Positions 1 to 9,751 of a DNA stretch of 64,000 nucleotides are shown here, piece by piece (the stretch's first letter is position 1; the number at the start of each line of letters is the position of its first letter). The notes beneath the pieces are model-generated. The model had not been told where the DNA came from, ran no database searches, and saw only the letters and a list, made by a program, of their open reading frames with translations. The position numbers and the translations under genes were made by a program. Source of the stretch: Prolixibacteraceae bacterium (GTDB lineage: Bacteria > Bacteroidota > Bacteroidia > Bacteroidales > Prolixibacteraceae); the NCBI GenBank assembly GCA_019720755.1, contig CP081303.1:3269501-3333500 (forward strand), given 5' to 3'.

Positions 1-659
1 CCTTGACCATAATCTGGTTTGAAGTCTCCAATAATTATTTTTGTACGATGGGTGTTGTATTGAATAAATCCACTTAAATGATCGTAGAAAGGCCTACTCT
101 CCCCGTAATCAGACTCACCAATTCCTTTGATTATTAAGTTTTGAGAGGATAGAATGAATCTACTTTGCTTTTTTAGATATCTCCATGTGTCTTTCTTTGA
201 ATCCCCTTTCTTTGCTTTATCTTTCAATAGGATTGCTACATGCCCTTTCCAATATCTATTGGATTGTTTATGATGTATCGTGTCGAAGGAGATAAAATGG
301 GATATTATTTTGGTTTTTATTGGATCTAGAGAGAGGATAATGGAGAGTTCTCTGATAGTATAGATCGTCTTGTATTTGGTGCGATATTGTATGATGTTTT
401 GAATATCAATAGGGCTGAAGAAAGGAAATGATTCGAGGATTTTCTTCTGTGCATTATTAATGTCTAAAGGAGTATAAAGCCATTGTTGAAGCGAATTGAA
501 GGATAGTGGGTTCTCTTCGGCTAAGGGAAGTTCAGTGATGTAATATCTTGAATAGTTGTCATAATCTATTTCTAGATTCTTTTGTCTTTGAATCTCTTGT
601 GCAGAGATGTTTGTAATATAGAAAAAACAAATAACGATAAATAAATAATTTCCCCTCAT
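1..659 (-). CDS. Helix-hairpin-helix (ComEA-like) protein with probable C-terminal outer-membrane barrel, cut by window edge
   Basis: The reading frame is open from an ATG at 657-659 (minus) to the left edge, giving about 219 residues without a stop; the 3' end lies outside. The N-terminus is a signal peptide (MRGNYLFIVICFFY...SA|QE). Residues about 60-120 read like two helix-hairpin-helix repeats of the ComEA type (LDINNAQKKILESF..., IQNIIQYRTKYKTIYTIREL). After residue about 140 the sequence (WKGHVAILLKD, then IIIGDFKPDYGQ) resembles the start of the barrel portion of the long Bacteroidota HHH proteins of roughly 700 residues. In that family a periplasmic HHH region is joined to a putative outer-membrane domain; its role is not established. 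It is not a classical competence ComEA, because it is far longer. Confidence 0.75.
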   Translation of the reverse strand, partial: MRGNYLFIVICFFYITNISAQEIQRQKNLEIDYDNYSRYYITELPLAEENPLSFNSLQQWLYTPLDINNAQKKILESFPFFSPIDIQNIIQYRTKYKTIYTIRELSIILSLDPIKTKIISHFISFDTIHHKQSNRYWKGHVAILLKDKAKKGDSKKDTWRYLKKQSRFILSSQNLIIKGIGESDYGESRPFYDHLSGFIQYNTHRTKIIIGDFKPDYGQ

Positions 660-723
660 TCCTTCTGCTATTGGTACTTATAGTTGCACTAACAGATAGA
701 AAGAATGAAGGTTTAAAATAAAA

Positions 724-1230
724 CTAGTTTGTTTTATATTGATATTTAATCTCCTTTAGGTCTTTATTTGCTTTTACCACTTTTGCTTTTAAAGACTCTT
801 TGTATGCTTCCATTTTCTTCGCAATCTTCTCATCGCCATTAGCCATAATTTGAGTTGCTAGGATTCCTGCATTCATTGCCCCATTAATGGCAACAGTCGC
901 GACAGGGATTCCTGGAGGCATCTGAGCAATAGCAAGAAGGGCATCCATTCCATCCAAACTTGCTTTAATCGGAACACCGATTACAGGAAGGGGCGTCATG
1001 GCAGCAATCACACCTGGTAGATGAGCTGCCATTCCTGCAGCAGCAATAATAACTTCAATACCACGTTCTTTGGCTTCTGTTGCAAATTTCTCCACTTCTT
1101 CAGGAGTTCTGTGTGCAGAAAGTGCATGGATCTCAAAAGGAATCTCAAAGTTATTTAAAAGTTGTGCTGCTTTCTCCATAACTGGCAGATCTGATGTGCT
1201 GCCCATAATAATACTAACTCTTGGTTTCAT
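724..1230 (-). CDS. purE: N5-carboxyaminoimidazole ribonucleotide mutase
   Basis: PurE interconverts N5-CAIR and CAIR in de novo purine synthesis in the cytoplasm. The 168 residues match class I PurE in length. The nucleotide-binding GSTSD is at residues 10-14, the SAHRTP motif with the active-site histidine at 38-43, and the AAAGMAAHLPGV loop near 60-75, followed by the conserved IGVPIKASLDGMDALL. The ATG start lies directly before the typical first beta strand (MKPRVSIIMG). It is transcribed divergently from hpt, another purine gene, across a 262-bp gap. No purK is adjacent, so the carboxylase partner must lie elsewhere or be absent. Confidence 0.95.
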   Translation of the reverse strand: MKPRVSIIMGSTSDLPVMEKAAQLLNNFEIPFEIHALSAHRTPEEVEKFATEAKERGIEVIIAAAGMAAHLPGVIAAMTPLPVIGVPIKASLDGMDALLAIAQMPPGIPVATVAINGAMNAGILATQIMANGDEKIAKKMEAYKESLKAKVVKANKDLKEIKYQYKTN

Positions 1231-1338
1231 GCTTTTTTAGTAACTAAGTGAATGTTTTGGGTTTACAAAAGAAAGAGATACAAATATGTAAAAGTTCAAA
1301 AAAATAATTTAAGGCAAAAAAATATGCGATGATTTTTT

Positions 1339-1366
1339 TTTGAACCGGATATGTTTCGTTAATTTG
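1339..1366 (+). promoter_or_regulatory. Possible Bacteroidota-type promoter upstream of hpt
   Basis: A TTTG at 1339-1342 is followed by TAATTTG at 1360-1366. This approximates the Bacteroidota -33 TTTG and -7 TAnnTTTG elements, but the spacer is 17 nt and the -7 box is one base short. It would give a leader of about 120 nt before hpt. Inference only. Confidence 0.3.
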
Positions 1367-1492
1367 CGCCCTTTCTCCTACAAATCTATTTATATTATTA
1401 AAATGTGACTGTTAGATAGAGAAGATTCGGGGAGTTAATGATGAAAATTTAAAGAATATCTATCAAACGTTAGTCGATAAACAATTTCAGAG

Positions 1493-2032
1493 ATGAAAAG
1501 AGTAAAGCTTTGGGACAAAGAATTTGAGGTTTCTTATCCAAATCAGCAGATTGTTGCTGCTGTTAAAGATATGGCAGTTAAGATGAAGAAAGATTTAGAA
1601 GGGAAAGAGCCTTTATTTCTATGTGTCCTAAATGGATGTTTTATGTTCGCAGCCGATCTTCTAAAAGAGGTTGAACTAACTGATGCAGAGGTGTCATTTG
1701 TAAAGTTGGCTTCTTATGAAGGAACTCAAACAACAGAAAATATAAAACAGTTGATTGGTTTGAATGAAGATATCAAAGGTCGTACTGTTGTGATTGTTGA
1801 GGATATTGTAGACTCCGGTTTTACAATTGCAAACCTTATTGACCAAGTAACTGAAAGAGGAGCAGCTGATATTAAAGTAGCGACTTTACTATATAAGCCA
1901 AAAGCATTGAAGAAAGATGTTACAGTTGACTATGTAGGGTTAGAAATACCAAATGACTTTATCGTAGGTTATGGCCTTGATTATGATGGCAGAGGTCGTA
2001 ATCTAAAGGATATCTACACACTTGTACCTTAA
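1493..2032 (+). CDS. hpt: Hypoxanthine phosphoribosyltransferase
   Basis: This enzyme transfers the phosphoribosyl group of PRPP to hypoxanthine (and usually guanine), salvaging purine bases in the cytoplasm. The PRPP-binding loop VVIVEDIVDSGFT is at residues 99-111, with the two acidic residues and DSG(F)T typical of the family. FLCVLNGCFMFAADL (about 42-56) is the conserved PPi-loop region, and the C-terminal DFIVGYGLDY segment carries the base-contacting aromatic and Asp residues. The length of 179 residues is normal for bacterial HPRT. It starts a tight purine/GTPase cluster: adk begins 19 nt after its stop, and obgE follows. The hpt-adk-obgE order is common in Bacteroidota. Confidence 0.94.
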   Translation: MKRVKLWDKEFEVSYPNQQIVAAVKDMAVKMKKDLEGKEPLFLCVLNGCFMFAADLLKEVELTDAEVSFVKLASYEGTQTTENIKQLIGLNEDIKGRTVVIVEDIVDSGFTIANLIDQVTERGAADIKVATLLYKPKALKKDVTVDYVGLEIPNDFIVGYGLDYDGRGRNLKDIYTLVP

Positions 2033-2051
2033 TAATTTAAGAATATATATA

Positions 2052-2624
2052 ATGTTGAATCTAGTATTGTTCGGACCTCCAGGTGCCGGAAAAGGGACAC
2101 AAGCAGAATTCCTTATTAAAGATTTTGATTTGAATCACATCTCAACAGGTGATCTACTACGTAGCGAAATAGCATCTGAAACAGAACTTGGATTGAAAGC
2201 GAAAGCTTTTATGGATAATGGTGATTTAGTTCCTGATGAAGTAGTGATTGGAATGATTGGTTCTAAATTTGAATCAAATAAAGAAGCCAAAGGGTTTATT
2301 TTTGATGGTTTTCCAAGAACAGTAGCTCAAGCGGAGGCACTAGACCAATTATTGTCAGAACACAATACTTCTGTTTCTGCTATGTTATCTTTAGAGGTAG
2401 AGAAGGAAGAGTTGATGAAGCGTCTTCTTAATAGAGGTTTGACTTCAGGACGTTCTGATGATCAGGATAGTTCAATTATTGAGAATAGAATCAATAACTA
2501 TAATGAGAAGACTGCTCCATTGAAAGATTTTTATGGTGCACAATCTAAATTGTATGCTATCGAAGGTCTAGGTTCGATTGAGGATATCGCATCTAGGTTA
2601 AAAGGTGCTATCGAGAGTTTATAA
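2052..2624 (+). CDS. adk: Adenylate kinase (short-LID form)
   Basis: Adenylate kinase equilibrates ATP + AMP with 2 ADP. The start is set at the ATG at 2052, because MLNLVLFGPPGAGKGTQ is the family's first strand plus P-loop (GPPGAGKGT, residues 8-16). An upstream in-frame ATG at 2022 would overlap hpt and add ten unrelated residues. Other motifs are the AMP-binding STGDLLR, FDGFPRT, and a short LID region NRGLTSGRSDD in place of the Cys4 zinc lid of Gram-positive enzymes. The protein has 190 residues, the usual size in Bacteroidota. It probably shares a transcript with hpt, and a strong terminator follows it. Confidence 0.94.
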   Translation: MLNLVLFGPPGAGKGTQAEFLIKDFDLNHISTGDLLRSEIASETELGLKAKAFMDNGDLVPDEVVIGMIGSKFESNKEAKGFIFDGFPRTVAQAEALDQLLSEHNTSVSAMLSLEVEKEELMKRLLNRGLTSGRSDDQDSSIIENRINNYNEKTAPLKDFYGAQSKLYAIEGLGSIEDIASRLKGAIESL

Positions 2625-2650
2625 TTTCTTTTTCATAGAAATAAATTAAA

Positions 2651-2685
2651 ATGACAGATGGAGTGTTCCATCTGTCATTTTTTTT
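2651..2685 (+). terminator. Rho-independent terminator after hpt-adk
   Basis: A perfect 12-bp stem (2651-2662 with 2667-2678) closes a GTGT loop and is followed by a run of seven T. It ends the hpt-adk transcript. Confidence 0.85.
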
Positions 2686-2692
2686 AACTTTG
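2685..2692 (+). promoter_or_regulatory. Candidate -7 element for obgE
   Basis: TAACTTTG fits the Bacteroidota -7 consensus TAnnTTTG and lies just past the adk terminator, about 75 nt before the obgE ATG. No clean TTTG at the -33 spacing was found, so confidence is modest. Confidence 0.4.
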
Positions 2693-2766
2693 TATCGGCA
2701 AAAGTCTCATTGATTGCATGTTGAAAAGAACTTATTGCTGCTGTTTGATTAAAACATATATTATTA

Positions 2767-3756
2767 ATGTCAGGTTCTAATTTTGTAGATTACGTAAAGA
2801 TATATTGTCGCTCTGGTAAAGGTGGTCCAGGATCTCGCCATATGCGTCGTGAAAAATATATACCAAAGGGGGGACCCGATGGAGGAGATGGTGGACGTGG
2901 TGGTCATGTTATCGTAAGAGGGAATAGCCAAATGTGGACATTGCTTCACCTTAAGTTCCGTAAACATATTTTTGCTGGTCATGGAGCTTCTGGTTCTGGA
3001 CAATGCTCTTCGGGTAAAGCTGGTGATGATGTCTTTATTGATGTACCTCTAGGTACTATTGCTAAAGATCAGGAAACGGGAGAAGTATTGTTTGAAATAA
3101 CTGAAGAAGGCCAAGAGGAACATATTGCTCAAGGTGGTCGTGGTGGACTAGGAAATACTCATTTTAAGACTTCTACCAACCAAACACCTCAGTATGCTCA
3201 ACCAGGAGAAGATGGGCACGAAGGATGGAAAATCCTAGAACTAAAAGTTCTTGCAGATGTTGGTCTTGTTGGTTTTCCGAGTGCTGGTAAATCCACCCTT
3301 TTGTCTGTTGTATCGGCTGCAAGACCTAAAATTGCAGATTATCATTTTACAACGCTTGTTCCAAATTTAGGGATTGTAGCGTATCGTGATGATCGTTCAT
3401 TTGTGATGGCAGATATTCCTGGAATTATCGAAGGGGCTCACGAAGGAAAAGGATTAGGTCATCGATTTTTACGACATATAGAGCGTAATTCGATGTTATT
3501 GTTTATGATTCCTGCTGATAGCGATGATTATTTAAAAGAGTACAATATATTAGTGAATGAGTTGGAGATGTATAATCCTGAGTTGTTAGATAAAGAGAGA
3601 TATTTGGTTATCACGAAATCAGATATGCTTGATGAGGATCTAATGGAGGAAATTTCTGCTACACTTCATGAAATACCACATATGTTTATCTCTTCTATTA
3701 CTGGGTTGAATATAGCTCCGTTAAAAGATGAAATTTGGAAGCGATTGAATCGCTAA
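2767..3756 (+). CDS. obgE: GTPase Obg/CgtA
   Basis: Obg is an essential GTPase that binds the large ribosomal subunit and links ribosome assembly to growth and stress. The glycine-rich Obg fold spans about residues 1-160 ([47 protein letters not shown]). The G domain follows: G1 GFPSAGKST at 169-177, switch I TTLVPN, G3 [17 protein letters not shown]4 TKSD and G5-like SSITGLN. At 329 residues it ends after the G domain and lacks the variable C-terminal OCT extension seen in some bacteria, which is usual in this phylum. It is separated from adk by a terminator and its own candidate promoter. Confidence 0.95.
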   Translation: MSGSNFVDYVKIYCRSGKGGPGSRHMRREKYIPKGGPDGGDGGRGGHVIVRGNSQMWTLLHLKFRKHIFAGHGASGSGQCSSGKAGDDVFIDVPLGTIAKDQETGEVLFEITEEGQEEHIAQGGRGGLGNTHFKTSTNQTPQYAQPGEDGHEGWKILELKVLADVGLVGFPSAGKSTLLSVVSAARPKIADYHFTTLVPNLGIVAYRDDRSFVMADIPGIIEGAHEGKGLGHRFLRHIERNSMLLFMIPADSDDYLKEYNILVNELEMYNPELLDKERYLVITKSDMLDEDLMEEISATLHEIPHMFISSITGLNIAPLKDEIWKRLNR

Positions 3757-3760
3757 AAGT

Positions 3761-3792
3761 AAAAAGCACAGCATTTATTGTTTGTGCTTTTT
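3761..3792 (+). terminator. Weak hairpin terminator after obgE
   Basis: A 10-bp stem (3761-3770 with 3783-3792) sits directly behind the obgE stop and ends in T-rich sequence. It is A/T-dominated with a 12-nt loop, so it is probably leaky. Confidence 0.5.
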
Positions 3793-3826
3793 ATTTCTTA
3801 CTAAAAACTAATAATCTTTATACTTG

Positions 3827-4519
3827 ATGAATTTATTACAGACACTAAAGGATATTGATACCCAGATCTTATTGTTTATTAATGGTGGACATTCTACTTT
3901 GTGGGATTATGTAATGTTCGCTTATACTTTTAAGTTTACATGGATTATTTTTTATGTCATTATCTCTTATACATTATATAAGAATTTTGGTAAAAAAATA
4001 TGGATGATTTTTGTAATGATTGGATTAACAATTTTAGTAACGGATCAGACATGTAACCTCTTTAAATATGGATTTGCTCGTCCTAGACCAGGGCATGATC
4101 CTATTATTGGAGATTTGGTGAATATCTTTTATAAAAAAGGAGGACGTTTTGGTTTTGTGAGTGCCCACGCTGCAAACTGCTTTGCACTAACAGTACTTCT
4201 ATATAATATCGTCAAGAATAAACGATTCCTTGTTTATATGATAATTTGGTCCGTGGTTGTTAGCTTCTCACGTGTCTATCTTGGAGTACACTATCCTGGG
4301 GATGTAATAGGAGGAGCAATTTTAGGATCGTTCTTGGGTTGGTTCATTTATCGACTAACATTATATACTGAGAGGTATCTTCCAATGGATAATAGTAGAA
4401 GTTTGTCTAGTCTGTCTTTAAACAACACCCAACTCTTGCCAGTACAATCTGCTCTTTTATGGATGTTGTTATTACCAATAATGATGATCCAATTTTATGT
4501 TATGAAGGATCTGTTATAA
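3827..4519 (+). CDS. PAP2-family phosphatase, integral membrane
   Basis: Members of this family dephosphorylate lipid phosphates such as undecaprenyl pyrophosphate, phosphatidic acid or lipid A 1-phosphate at the membrane. The three family motifs are visible: KYGFARPRP near residue 78 (KX6RP), GFVSAHAAN near 108 (the PSGH motif) and SRVYLGVHYPGDVIGG near 147 (SRX5HX3D). About five or six hydrophobic segments surround them, and a further helix lies at the C-terminus. The ATG at 3827 is preferred over a TTG directly in front. The natural substrate cannot be told from sequence. It is followed by topoisomerase genes with no functional link. Confidence 0.85.
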   Translation: MNLLQTLKDIDTQILLFINGGHSTLWDYVMFAYTFKFTWIIFYVIISYTLYKNFGKKIWMIFVMIGLTILVTDQTCNLFKYGFARPRPGHDPIIGDLVNIFYKKGGRFGFVSAHAANCFALTVLLYNIVKNKRFLVYMIIWSVVVSFSRVYLGVHYPGDVIGGAILGSFLGWFIYRLTLYTERYLPMDNSRSLSSLSLNNTQLLPVQSALLWMLLLPIMMIQFYVMKDLL

Positions 4520-4632
4520 AGTTTGTCGCTTTAAATGGGATTCATCGTACATTTTATTTAACTTTTTTGTAAGTTAGGAGTTTTCAAACACACTTTATCA
4601 GTAATAACCTTTTTGTTCAACCTTGTAATACC

Positions 4633-6468
4633 ATGTCACAAGTCTATTCTGAAGAATCAATAAGAACCTTAGATTGGAAAGAGCATATTCGTAAACGCCC
4701 AGGAATGTATATTGGTAAATTAGGAGATGGTTCTTCTCCTGATGATGGAATATATGTCCTTCTAAAAGAAGTCATGGACAACTCTATTGATGAGTTTATG
4801 ATGGGTTTTGGAAATAAAATAGAAATTCAAGTTTCAGATGAACTTGTTTCTATTAGAGATTTTGGGCGAGGCATTCCTCTTGGAAAAGTGAAGGATGTTG
4901 TCTCTAAGATGAATACTGGTGCCAAGTATGATTCAAAGGTATTTAAGAAGTCCGTTGGATTAAATGGTGTGGGGGTGAAAGCAGTGAATGCTTTGTCTTC
5001 TCATTTTAAGGTTGAGGCTTTTCGTGAGGGAGAATGCAAAGAGGTTGTTTTTTCTGAAGGAAATATTGTCTTGGAAAAAGATATACAGACAACGGATGAA
5101 CCCAATGGATCTTTGGTTCGCTTTAAACCGGATAATACAATATTTAAAAATTACCACTATATCAGTGAATTTATTGAGAACTTAATTAAGAACTATTGTT
5201 ACCTTAATTCGGGACTTATAATCACTTATAATGGGGAAAAGTTTCAATCGAAACATGGTCTACTTGACCTACTAAATGATAGTTTAGATACTCCGTGCCT
5301 CTATCCACCAATACATATTTCAGGGAATGACATTGAGATTGCCATTACTCATACCAATCAGTATGGGGAAGATTATTTCTCTTTTGTTAATGGACAGCAT
5401 ACTACGCATGGAGGAACACATCTAACTGCATATAAAGAATCGATTGTAAAAACACTTCGGGATTTCTTTAAAAAAGACTTTGATGCTTCAGATATTAGAG
5501 CCAGTATTGTCGCTGCGATTTCTATTAAAGTGGAAGAGCCTATTTTTGAATCACAGACAAAAACAAAGTTAGGTTCTAAAGATGTGGGACCAAAAGGACC
5601 TTCTGTTCGAAATTTTGTGGTCAATTTTGTGAATAAAGAGTTAGATAATTACCTATATAAGCACTCTGATGTTGCAGAAGTATTGTTACGGAGGATTCAA
5701 GAGTCAGAACGAGAGCGTAAAGCAATCTCGGGTATTAAGAAACTAGCAAAACAGAGAGCAAAGAAAGTTAGTCTTCATAATAAGAAGCTTAGAGATTGTC
5801 GACAACATTTAAATACAAATAAAAAAGGATCTGAAGATTCATCCATTTTTATTACAGAGGGAGATTCAGCTAGCGGATCGATCACAAAATCAAGAGATGT
5901 TAATACGCAAGCAGTGTTTAGTTTAAGAGGTAAGCCTTTGAATTCATTTGGATTGACAAAGAAGGTTGTTTATGAAAATGAAGAATTTAATCTACTTCAA
6001 GCAGCATTAAACATAGAGAATGGCATTGAGGAGTTGAGGTATAATAAGGTGATTATTGCAACGGATGCGGATGTGGATGGAATGCATATACGACTTTTAT
6101 TAATCACTTTTTTTCTACAGTTTTTTCCTGATCTTATTAAGCAGGGGCATCTATATATTCTTCAAACGCCTCTTTTTAGGGTGAGAAATAAGAAGAAAAC
6201 ATACTATTGTTATAATGATGAAGAGCGTATTGTTGCAATTAAAAAGATTGGTAAGGGAGCAGAGATAACACGTTTTAAGGGACTGGGTGAGATTTCACCT
6301 AATGAGTTTAAGAATTTTATTGGAGATGAGATCCGTTTAGATCCAGTGATATTAAAGAAAGCAGAATCCATTCGAGAATTGCTGAGTTTTTATATGGGGA
6401 AAAATACCCCAGATAGACAACAGTTTATTATAGAAAATCTTCATGTTGAGAATGATGAGATTCTGTAA
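4633..6468 (+). CDS. parE: DNA topoisomerase IV subunit B (GyrB/ParE type)
   Basis: This is the ATPase subunit of a type IIA topoisomerase, which drives strand passage in decatenation. The GHKL ATPase has [10 protein letters not shown] (45-54), [11 protein letters not shown] and [16 protein letters not shown]; the transducer domain follows. The TOPRIM domain has EGDSASGS (E409) and the metal-binding DADVD at about 478-482. The short C-terminus ends with an ENLHVEND tail. At 611 residues it matches Bacteroidota ParE rather than the longer GyrB. The subunit A gene begins 19 nt downstream, so the two form one operon. Assignment as topo IV rather than gyrase rests on size and the paired arrangement. 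Confidence 0.92.
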   Translation: MSQVYSEESIRTLDWKEHIRKRPGMYIGKLGDGSSPDDGIYVLLKEVMDNSIDEFMMGFGNKIEIQVSDELVSIRDFGRGIPLGKVKDVVSKMNTGAKYDSKVFKKSVGLNGVGVKAVNALSSHFKVEAFREGECKEVVFSEGNIVLEKDIQTTDEPNGSLVRFKPDNTIFKNYHYISEFIENLIKNYCYLNSGLIITYNGEKFQSKHGLLDLLNDSLDTPCLYPPIHISGNDIEIAITHTNQYGEDYFSFVNGQHTTHGGTHLTAYKESIVKTLRDFFKKDFDASDIRASIVAAISIKVEEPIFESQTKTKLGSKDVGPKGPSVRNFVVNFVNKELDNYLYKHSDVAEVLLRRIQESERERKAISGIKKLAKQRAKKVSLHNKKLRDCRQHLNTNKKGSEDSSIFITEGDSASGSITKSRDVNTQAVFSLRGKPLNSFGLTKKVVYENEEFNLLQAALNIENGIEELRYNKVIIATDADVDGMHIRLLLITFFLQFFPDLIKQGHLYILQTPLFRVRNKKKTYYCYNDEERIVAIKKIGKGAEITRFKGLGEISPNEFKNFIGDEIRLDPVILKKAESIRELLSFYMGKNTPDRQQFIIENLHVENDEIL

Positions 6469-6487
6469 CTTCCAAAAATAATAATCC

Positions 6488-9091
6488 ATGAACCCAAAAG
6501 ATATTGATACACCTCAAGAGTCGTTACAAGAGGGAGATAATATAGATGATATAAACGAGACACTTCATCATGCCAAGTACATCTCTGGGATGTATAAAGA
6601 TTGGTTTTTAGACTATGCATCTTATGTAATTCTAGAGCGTGCTGTTCCTTATGTGAATGATGGTCTAAAACCAGTTCAACGACGTATTCTTCATGCGATG
6701 AAAGGTATGGATGATGGACGATTTACTAAGGTAGCAAATATTATTGGTCAGACTATGATGTATCACCCTCATGGTGATTCGTCTATCGGAGAAGCTCTAG
6801 TTCAATTGGGGCAAAAAGACCTCCTTGTGGAGACTCAAGGAAACTGGGGAAATATCTTGACTGGTGATTCTGCTGCTGCTCCACGTTATATTGAAGCACG
6901 TTTGTCAAAATTTGCCCTTGAAATAGCATTTAATTCTAAGACTACAGACTTCCAGTTATCGTATGATGGACGAAATAAAGAGCCTTTAACTTTACCTGTA
7001 AAATTCCCACTGCTTTTAGCACAAGGTGTTGAAGGAATTGCTGTTGGTTTGGCTTCTAAGATATTGCCTCATAACTTTATTGAGTTGATTGATGCTTCAA
7101 TCTTATATCTGCAGAATAAAGAATTTGAATTATATCCAGATTTCCCCACAGGTGGTTATATCGATGTCTCCAAATATAATGACGGCTTAAGAGGAGGTGC
7201 TGTAAGGGTCCGTGCAAATATTGTAAAACAAGATTCTAAAACCCTTGTTATTGACCAAGTACCGTATGGTAAGACTACCTCTTCGGTAATTGAATCTATT
7301 ATCAAAGCAAATGATAAGGGCAAGATTAAGATTAAGAAGATTGATGATAACACTGCTGCGAATGTTGAAATTCTTGTTCATTTAGGCACTGGTGTTAGTT
7401 CTGATCAGATGATTGATGCGCTTTATGCATTTACCGATTGTGAGATCTCTATATCTCCTAACTCATGCATAATTGATAATGAGAAGCCCGTATTTTTAGA
7501 TGTCAAGACGATTCTAAGACGCTCATGTGATCATACTTTGCATTTACTTAAGAGTGAGTTAGAGATCCGAAAAGGGGAACTAGAGTCGCAATGGCATTAC
7601 AGTTCATTGGAAAGGATCTTTATCCAAGAGCGTATGTATAAAGACAAAGCGTTCGAAGAGGCTAGTAATATTGATGAAGTTGTTGCTTATATTGATCAAC
7701 GTTTTGATCCTTGGAAAGAGACCTTGAAGAGAGAGATTTTGCGTGATGATATCGTTAAGCTTTTGGAGATCAAGATGGCTCGAATATTAAAGTTTAACTT
7801 ACAGAAGGCTACAGACTTTATCCTATCTATAGAAGAGGAAATTGCAACGATAGATAAATGGCTTTCTAATATGGTTAAATTCACCATTGATTACTTCCGA
7901 AAGATTAAAAAGAAATACGGTAAAGGAAAAGAGAGAAAGACAGAAATACGTAATTTTGAAAATATAGAAGCGACCAAAGTAGTGGTTGCTAATGAGAAAC
8001 TTTTTATAGATCGAAAAGAGGGTTTCATTGGTACCTCTTTGAAAAAAGAAGAGTATCTTTTTGACTGTTCTGATATCGATGATATTATATTGTTTCGTCG
8101 TGATGGAAGCTATTTCGTGACCAAAGTGAGTGAGAAAGCTTTTGTTGGGAAAAATATAATTCATATTACTGTATTTAAACGTAATGATAAACGTACTGTT
8201 TATAATGCTGTTTATCGCGAAGGAAAACAGGGAACTACCTTCATGAAACGTTTCTTCGTTTCTGGTGTTACACGTGATAGAGAATACAACTTAATGGGGG
8301 ATAAGCCTGGTTCAAGACTTTTTTGGTTTAGTGCGAATCCTAATGGGGAGGCTGAAAAGCTTAAAGTTACTTTAAAACCAAAGTTACGATTAAAGCGATT
8401 GATCTTTGAGATCGACCTCGGTACATTGGCAATTAAGGGTCGAACATCCAAAGGAAATACGGTTACCAAAAATGAAGTTCTAAAGGTAACGCTAAAAGAG
8501 AAAGGTGCTTCTACTCTTGGAGGTAGAAAGATTTACTTTGATCATGATATTTGCCGATTAAATACAGAGGAAAGAGGTCTTTTCCTTGGCGAATTTAGTG
8601 GTGATAATAAAATATTATCTATAAGTAAGATGGGAGACTGTACAGTCCATTCTTATGATTTGAGCAATCATTTTTCTTCCGATATACATAAAATTCAGAA
8701 GCTCGACCCTGATAAAGTATTTGTAGTCGTTTATTGGGATGATGACCAGCAATATTATTATTTGAAACGTTTTGACATCGATCCGACTCAAAAGGATACA
8801 TTATCATTTATTGGAGACAATCCAAAAAATAAAATGGTTGCGATTAGTGATAATGAAGAGGCAAAAATAAAGATTACCTTTGGAGGGAAGAATGAAAATA
8901 GACTCCCTGAGGAGATAGATGCTACGGACTTTATCTCTGTAAAATCAATGAAAGCTAGAGGAAAGCGCTTAACAACTTTTGAAGTTGCATCGATAGAGTT
9001 AGTTGAACCTGATGTAAAAGAAGTGCCAGATAATCTTGATGAACAAGAAGATGATGTGGCAGATGATGACAACCAAATGAGACTTTTTTAA
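6488..9091 (+). CDS. parC: DNA topoisomerase IV subunit A (GyrA/ParC type)
   Basis: This is the DNA-cleaving subunit that forms the phosphotyrosyl bond with DNA. The quinolone-region segment HPHGDSSIGEALVQLGQ is at residues 93-109 and the catalytic tyrosine is Tyr134 (SAAAPRYIEARL). The winged-helix and tower regions extend to about residue 370, a coiled coil and C-gate lie around 350-460, and a beta-pinwheel-like C-terminal domain runs to about 830. The tail is very acidic (EVPDNLDEQEDDVADDD). The Ser97-Ser98 positions in the quinolone region are unchanged from sensitive enzymes, so no resistance change is evident there. It is coupled to parE; aroK follows after 14 nt. Confidence 0.92.
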   Translation: MNPKDIDTPQESLQEGDNIDDINETLHHAKYISGMYKDWFLDYASYVILERAVPYVNDGLKPVQRRILHAMKGMDDGRFTKVANIIGQTMMYHPHGDSSIGEALVQLGQKDLLVETQGNWGNILTGDSAAAPRYIEARLSKFALEIAFNSKTTDFQLSYDGRNKEPLTLPVKFPLLLAQGVEGIAVGLASKILPHNFIELIDASILYLQNKEFELYPDFPTGGYIDVSKYNDGLRGGAVRVRANIVKQDSKTLVIDQVPYGKTTSSVIESIIKANDKGKIKIKKIDDNTAANVEILVHLGTGVSSDQMIDALYAFTDCEISISPNSCIIDNEKPVFLDVKTILRRSCDHTLHLLKSELEIRKGELESQWHYSSLERIFIQERMYKDKAFEEASNIDEVVAYIDQRFDPWKETLKREILRDDIVKLLEIKMARILKFNLQKATDFILSIEEEIATIDKWLSNMVKFTIDYFRKIKKKYGKGKERKTEIRNFENIEATKVVVANEKLFIDRKEGFIGTSLKKEEYLFDCSDIDDIILFRRDGSYFVTKVSEKAFVGKNIIHITVFKRNDKRTVYNAVYREGKQGTTFMKRFFVSGVTRDREYNLMGDKPGSRLFWFSANPNGEAEKLKVTLKPKLRLKRLIFEIDLGTLAIKGRTSKGNTVTKNEVLKVTLKEKGASTLGGRKIYFDHDICRLNTEERGLFLGEFSGDNKILSISKMGDCTVHSYDLSNHFSSDIHKIQKLDPDKVFVVVYWDDDQQYYYLKRFDIDPTQKDTLSFIGDNPKNKMVAISDNEEAKIKITFGGKNENRLPEEIDATDFISVKSMKARGKRLTTFEVASIELVEPDVKEVPDNLDEQEDDVADDDNQMRLF

Positions 9092-9105
9092 TTGATTAAA
9101 AACAT

Positions 9106-9642
9106 ATGGTGTTAGGGGATAAAAAGATCAATAGGGTATATCTAAATGGATATATGGGATCAGGCAAATCTACAATAGGTCTGAAACTTGCACAAGCATT
9201 AAATTTTGCTTTTGTCGATATGGATAAGTTTATCGAAGAAAAATATTTTATGTCTATTTCTGCAATTTTTGCTAAAGAAGGAGAGAGCGGCTTTAGAGAG
9301 AAGGAGAGAATGGCACTTGTGGAGTTATCTCAGTTTGATCATGTTGTTATTGCAACAGGAGGTGGAACTCCATGTTTTTTTAACAATATAGATGTGATAA
9401 GCGAAACGGGTGTTTCTGTCTATCTTGATACTCCTATTCCTATATTGGTTCAACGATTGTCTCAAAATAATAGTCAACGTCCGATAGTAAAAGGAAAGAG
9501 TCGTGAAGAGTTGTTTCATTTTATAGAGGGCTCTTTGAGTGAGAGAGTTCCTTATTATATGAGATCAACGGTGGTGATTCATTCGGATGATACCCTGACT
9601 GCAACAACAATAATTGACCATATTGAAGCTGTACTTTCATAG
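9106..9642 (+). CDS. aroK: Shikimate kinase
   Basis: Shikimate kinase phosphorylates the 3-hydroxyl of shikimate in aromatic amino acid synthesis. Walker A GYMGSGKST is at residues 15-23, the shikimate-binding DMD at 39-41, FREKE near 65 with the conserved Arg, ATGGGTP near 85, and the lid segment SQRPIV around 123. The length of 178 is normal. It begins 14 nt after parC and is probably co-transcribed with topoisomerase IV; the link is positional only. The start ATG leaves a short polar lead of ten residues before the first strand. Confidence 0.93.
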   Translation: MVLGDKKINRVYLNGYMGSGKSTIGLKLAQALNFAFVDMDKFIEEKYFMSISAIFAKEGESGFREKERMALVELSQFDHVVIATGGGTPCFFNNIDVISETGVSVYLDTPIPILVQRLSQNNSQRPIVKGKSREELFHFIEGSLSERVPYYMRSTVVIHSDDTLTATTIIDHIEAVLS

Positions 9643-9710
9643 TATGGTTTCTGTTATGAAATAATCTAAGTGAAAGAAATAATTTCTTCAAAAATATTAA
9701 GAGACGATAT

Positions 9711-9732
9711 CTATCAATGTGTTAATTGATAG
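9711..9732 (+). promoter_or_regulatory. Inverted repeat just upstream of the LytTR regulator gene
   Basis: CTATCAAT and ATTGATAG form an 8-bp dyad with a 6-nt spacer, ending 19 nt before the start codon. It could be an operator or a leader hairpin. LytTR regulators more often bind direct repeats, so autoregulation is speculative. Confidence 0.35.
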
Positions 9733-9751
9733 AAGTTTGAGTGATTGACTT

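Noticed and set aside
2022-2051. Longer adenylate kinase start at 2022
   Set aside because: It overlaps hpt by 11 nt and adds ten residues with no family match; the ATG at 2052 begins the canonical first strand.
6488-9091. Possible quinolone-resistance change in the topoisomerase IV A subunit
   Set aside because: The HPHGDSS segment keeps the serine found in sensitive enzymes; no classical substitution is visible.
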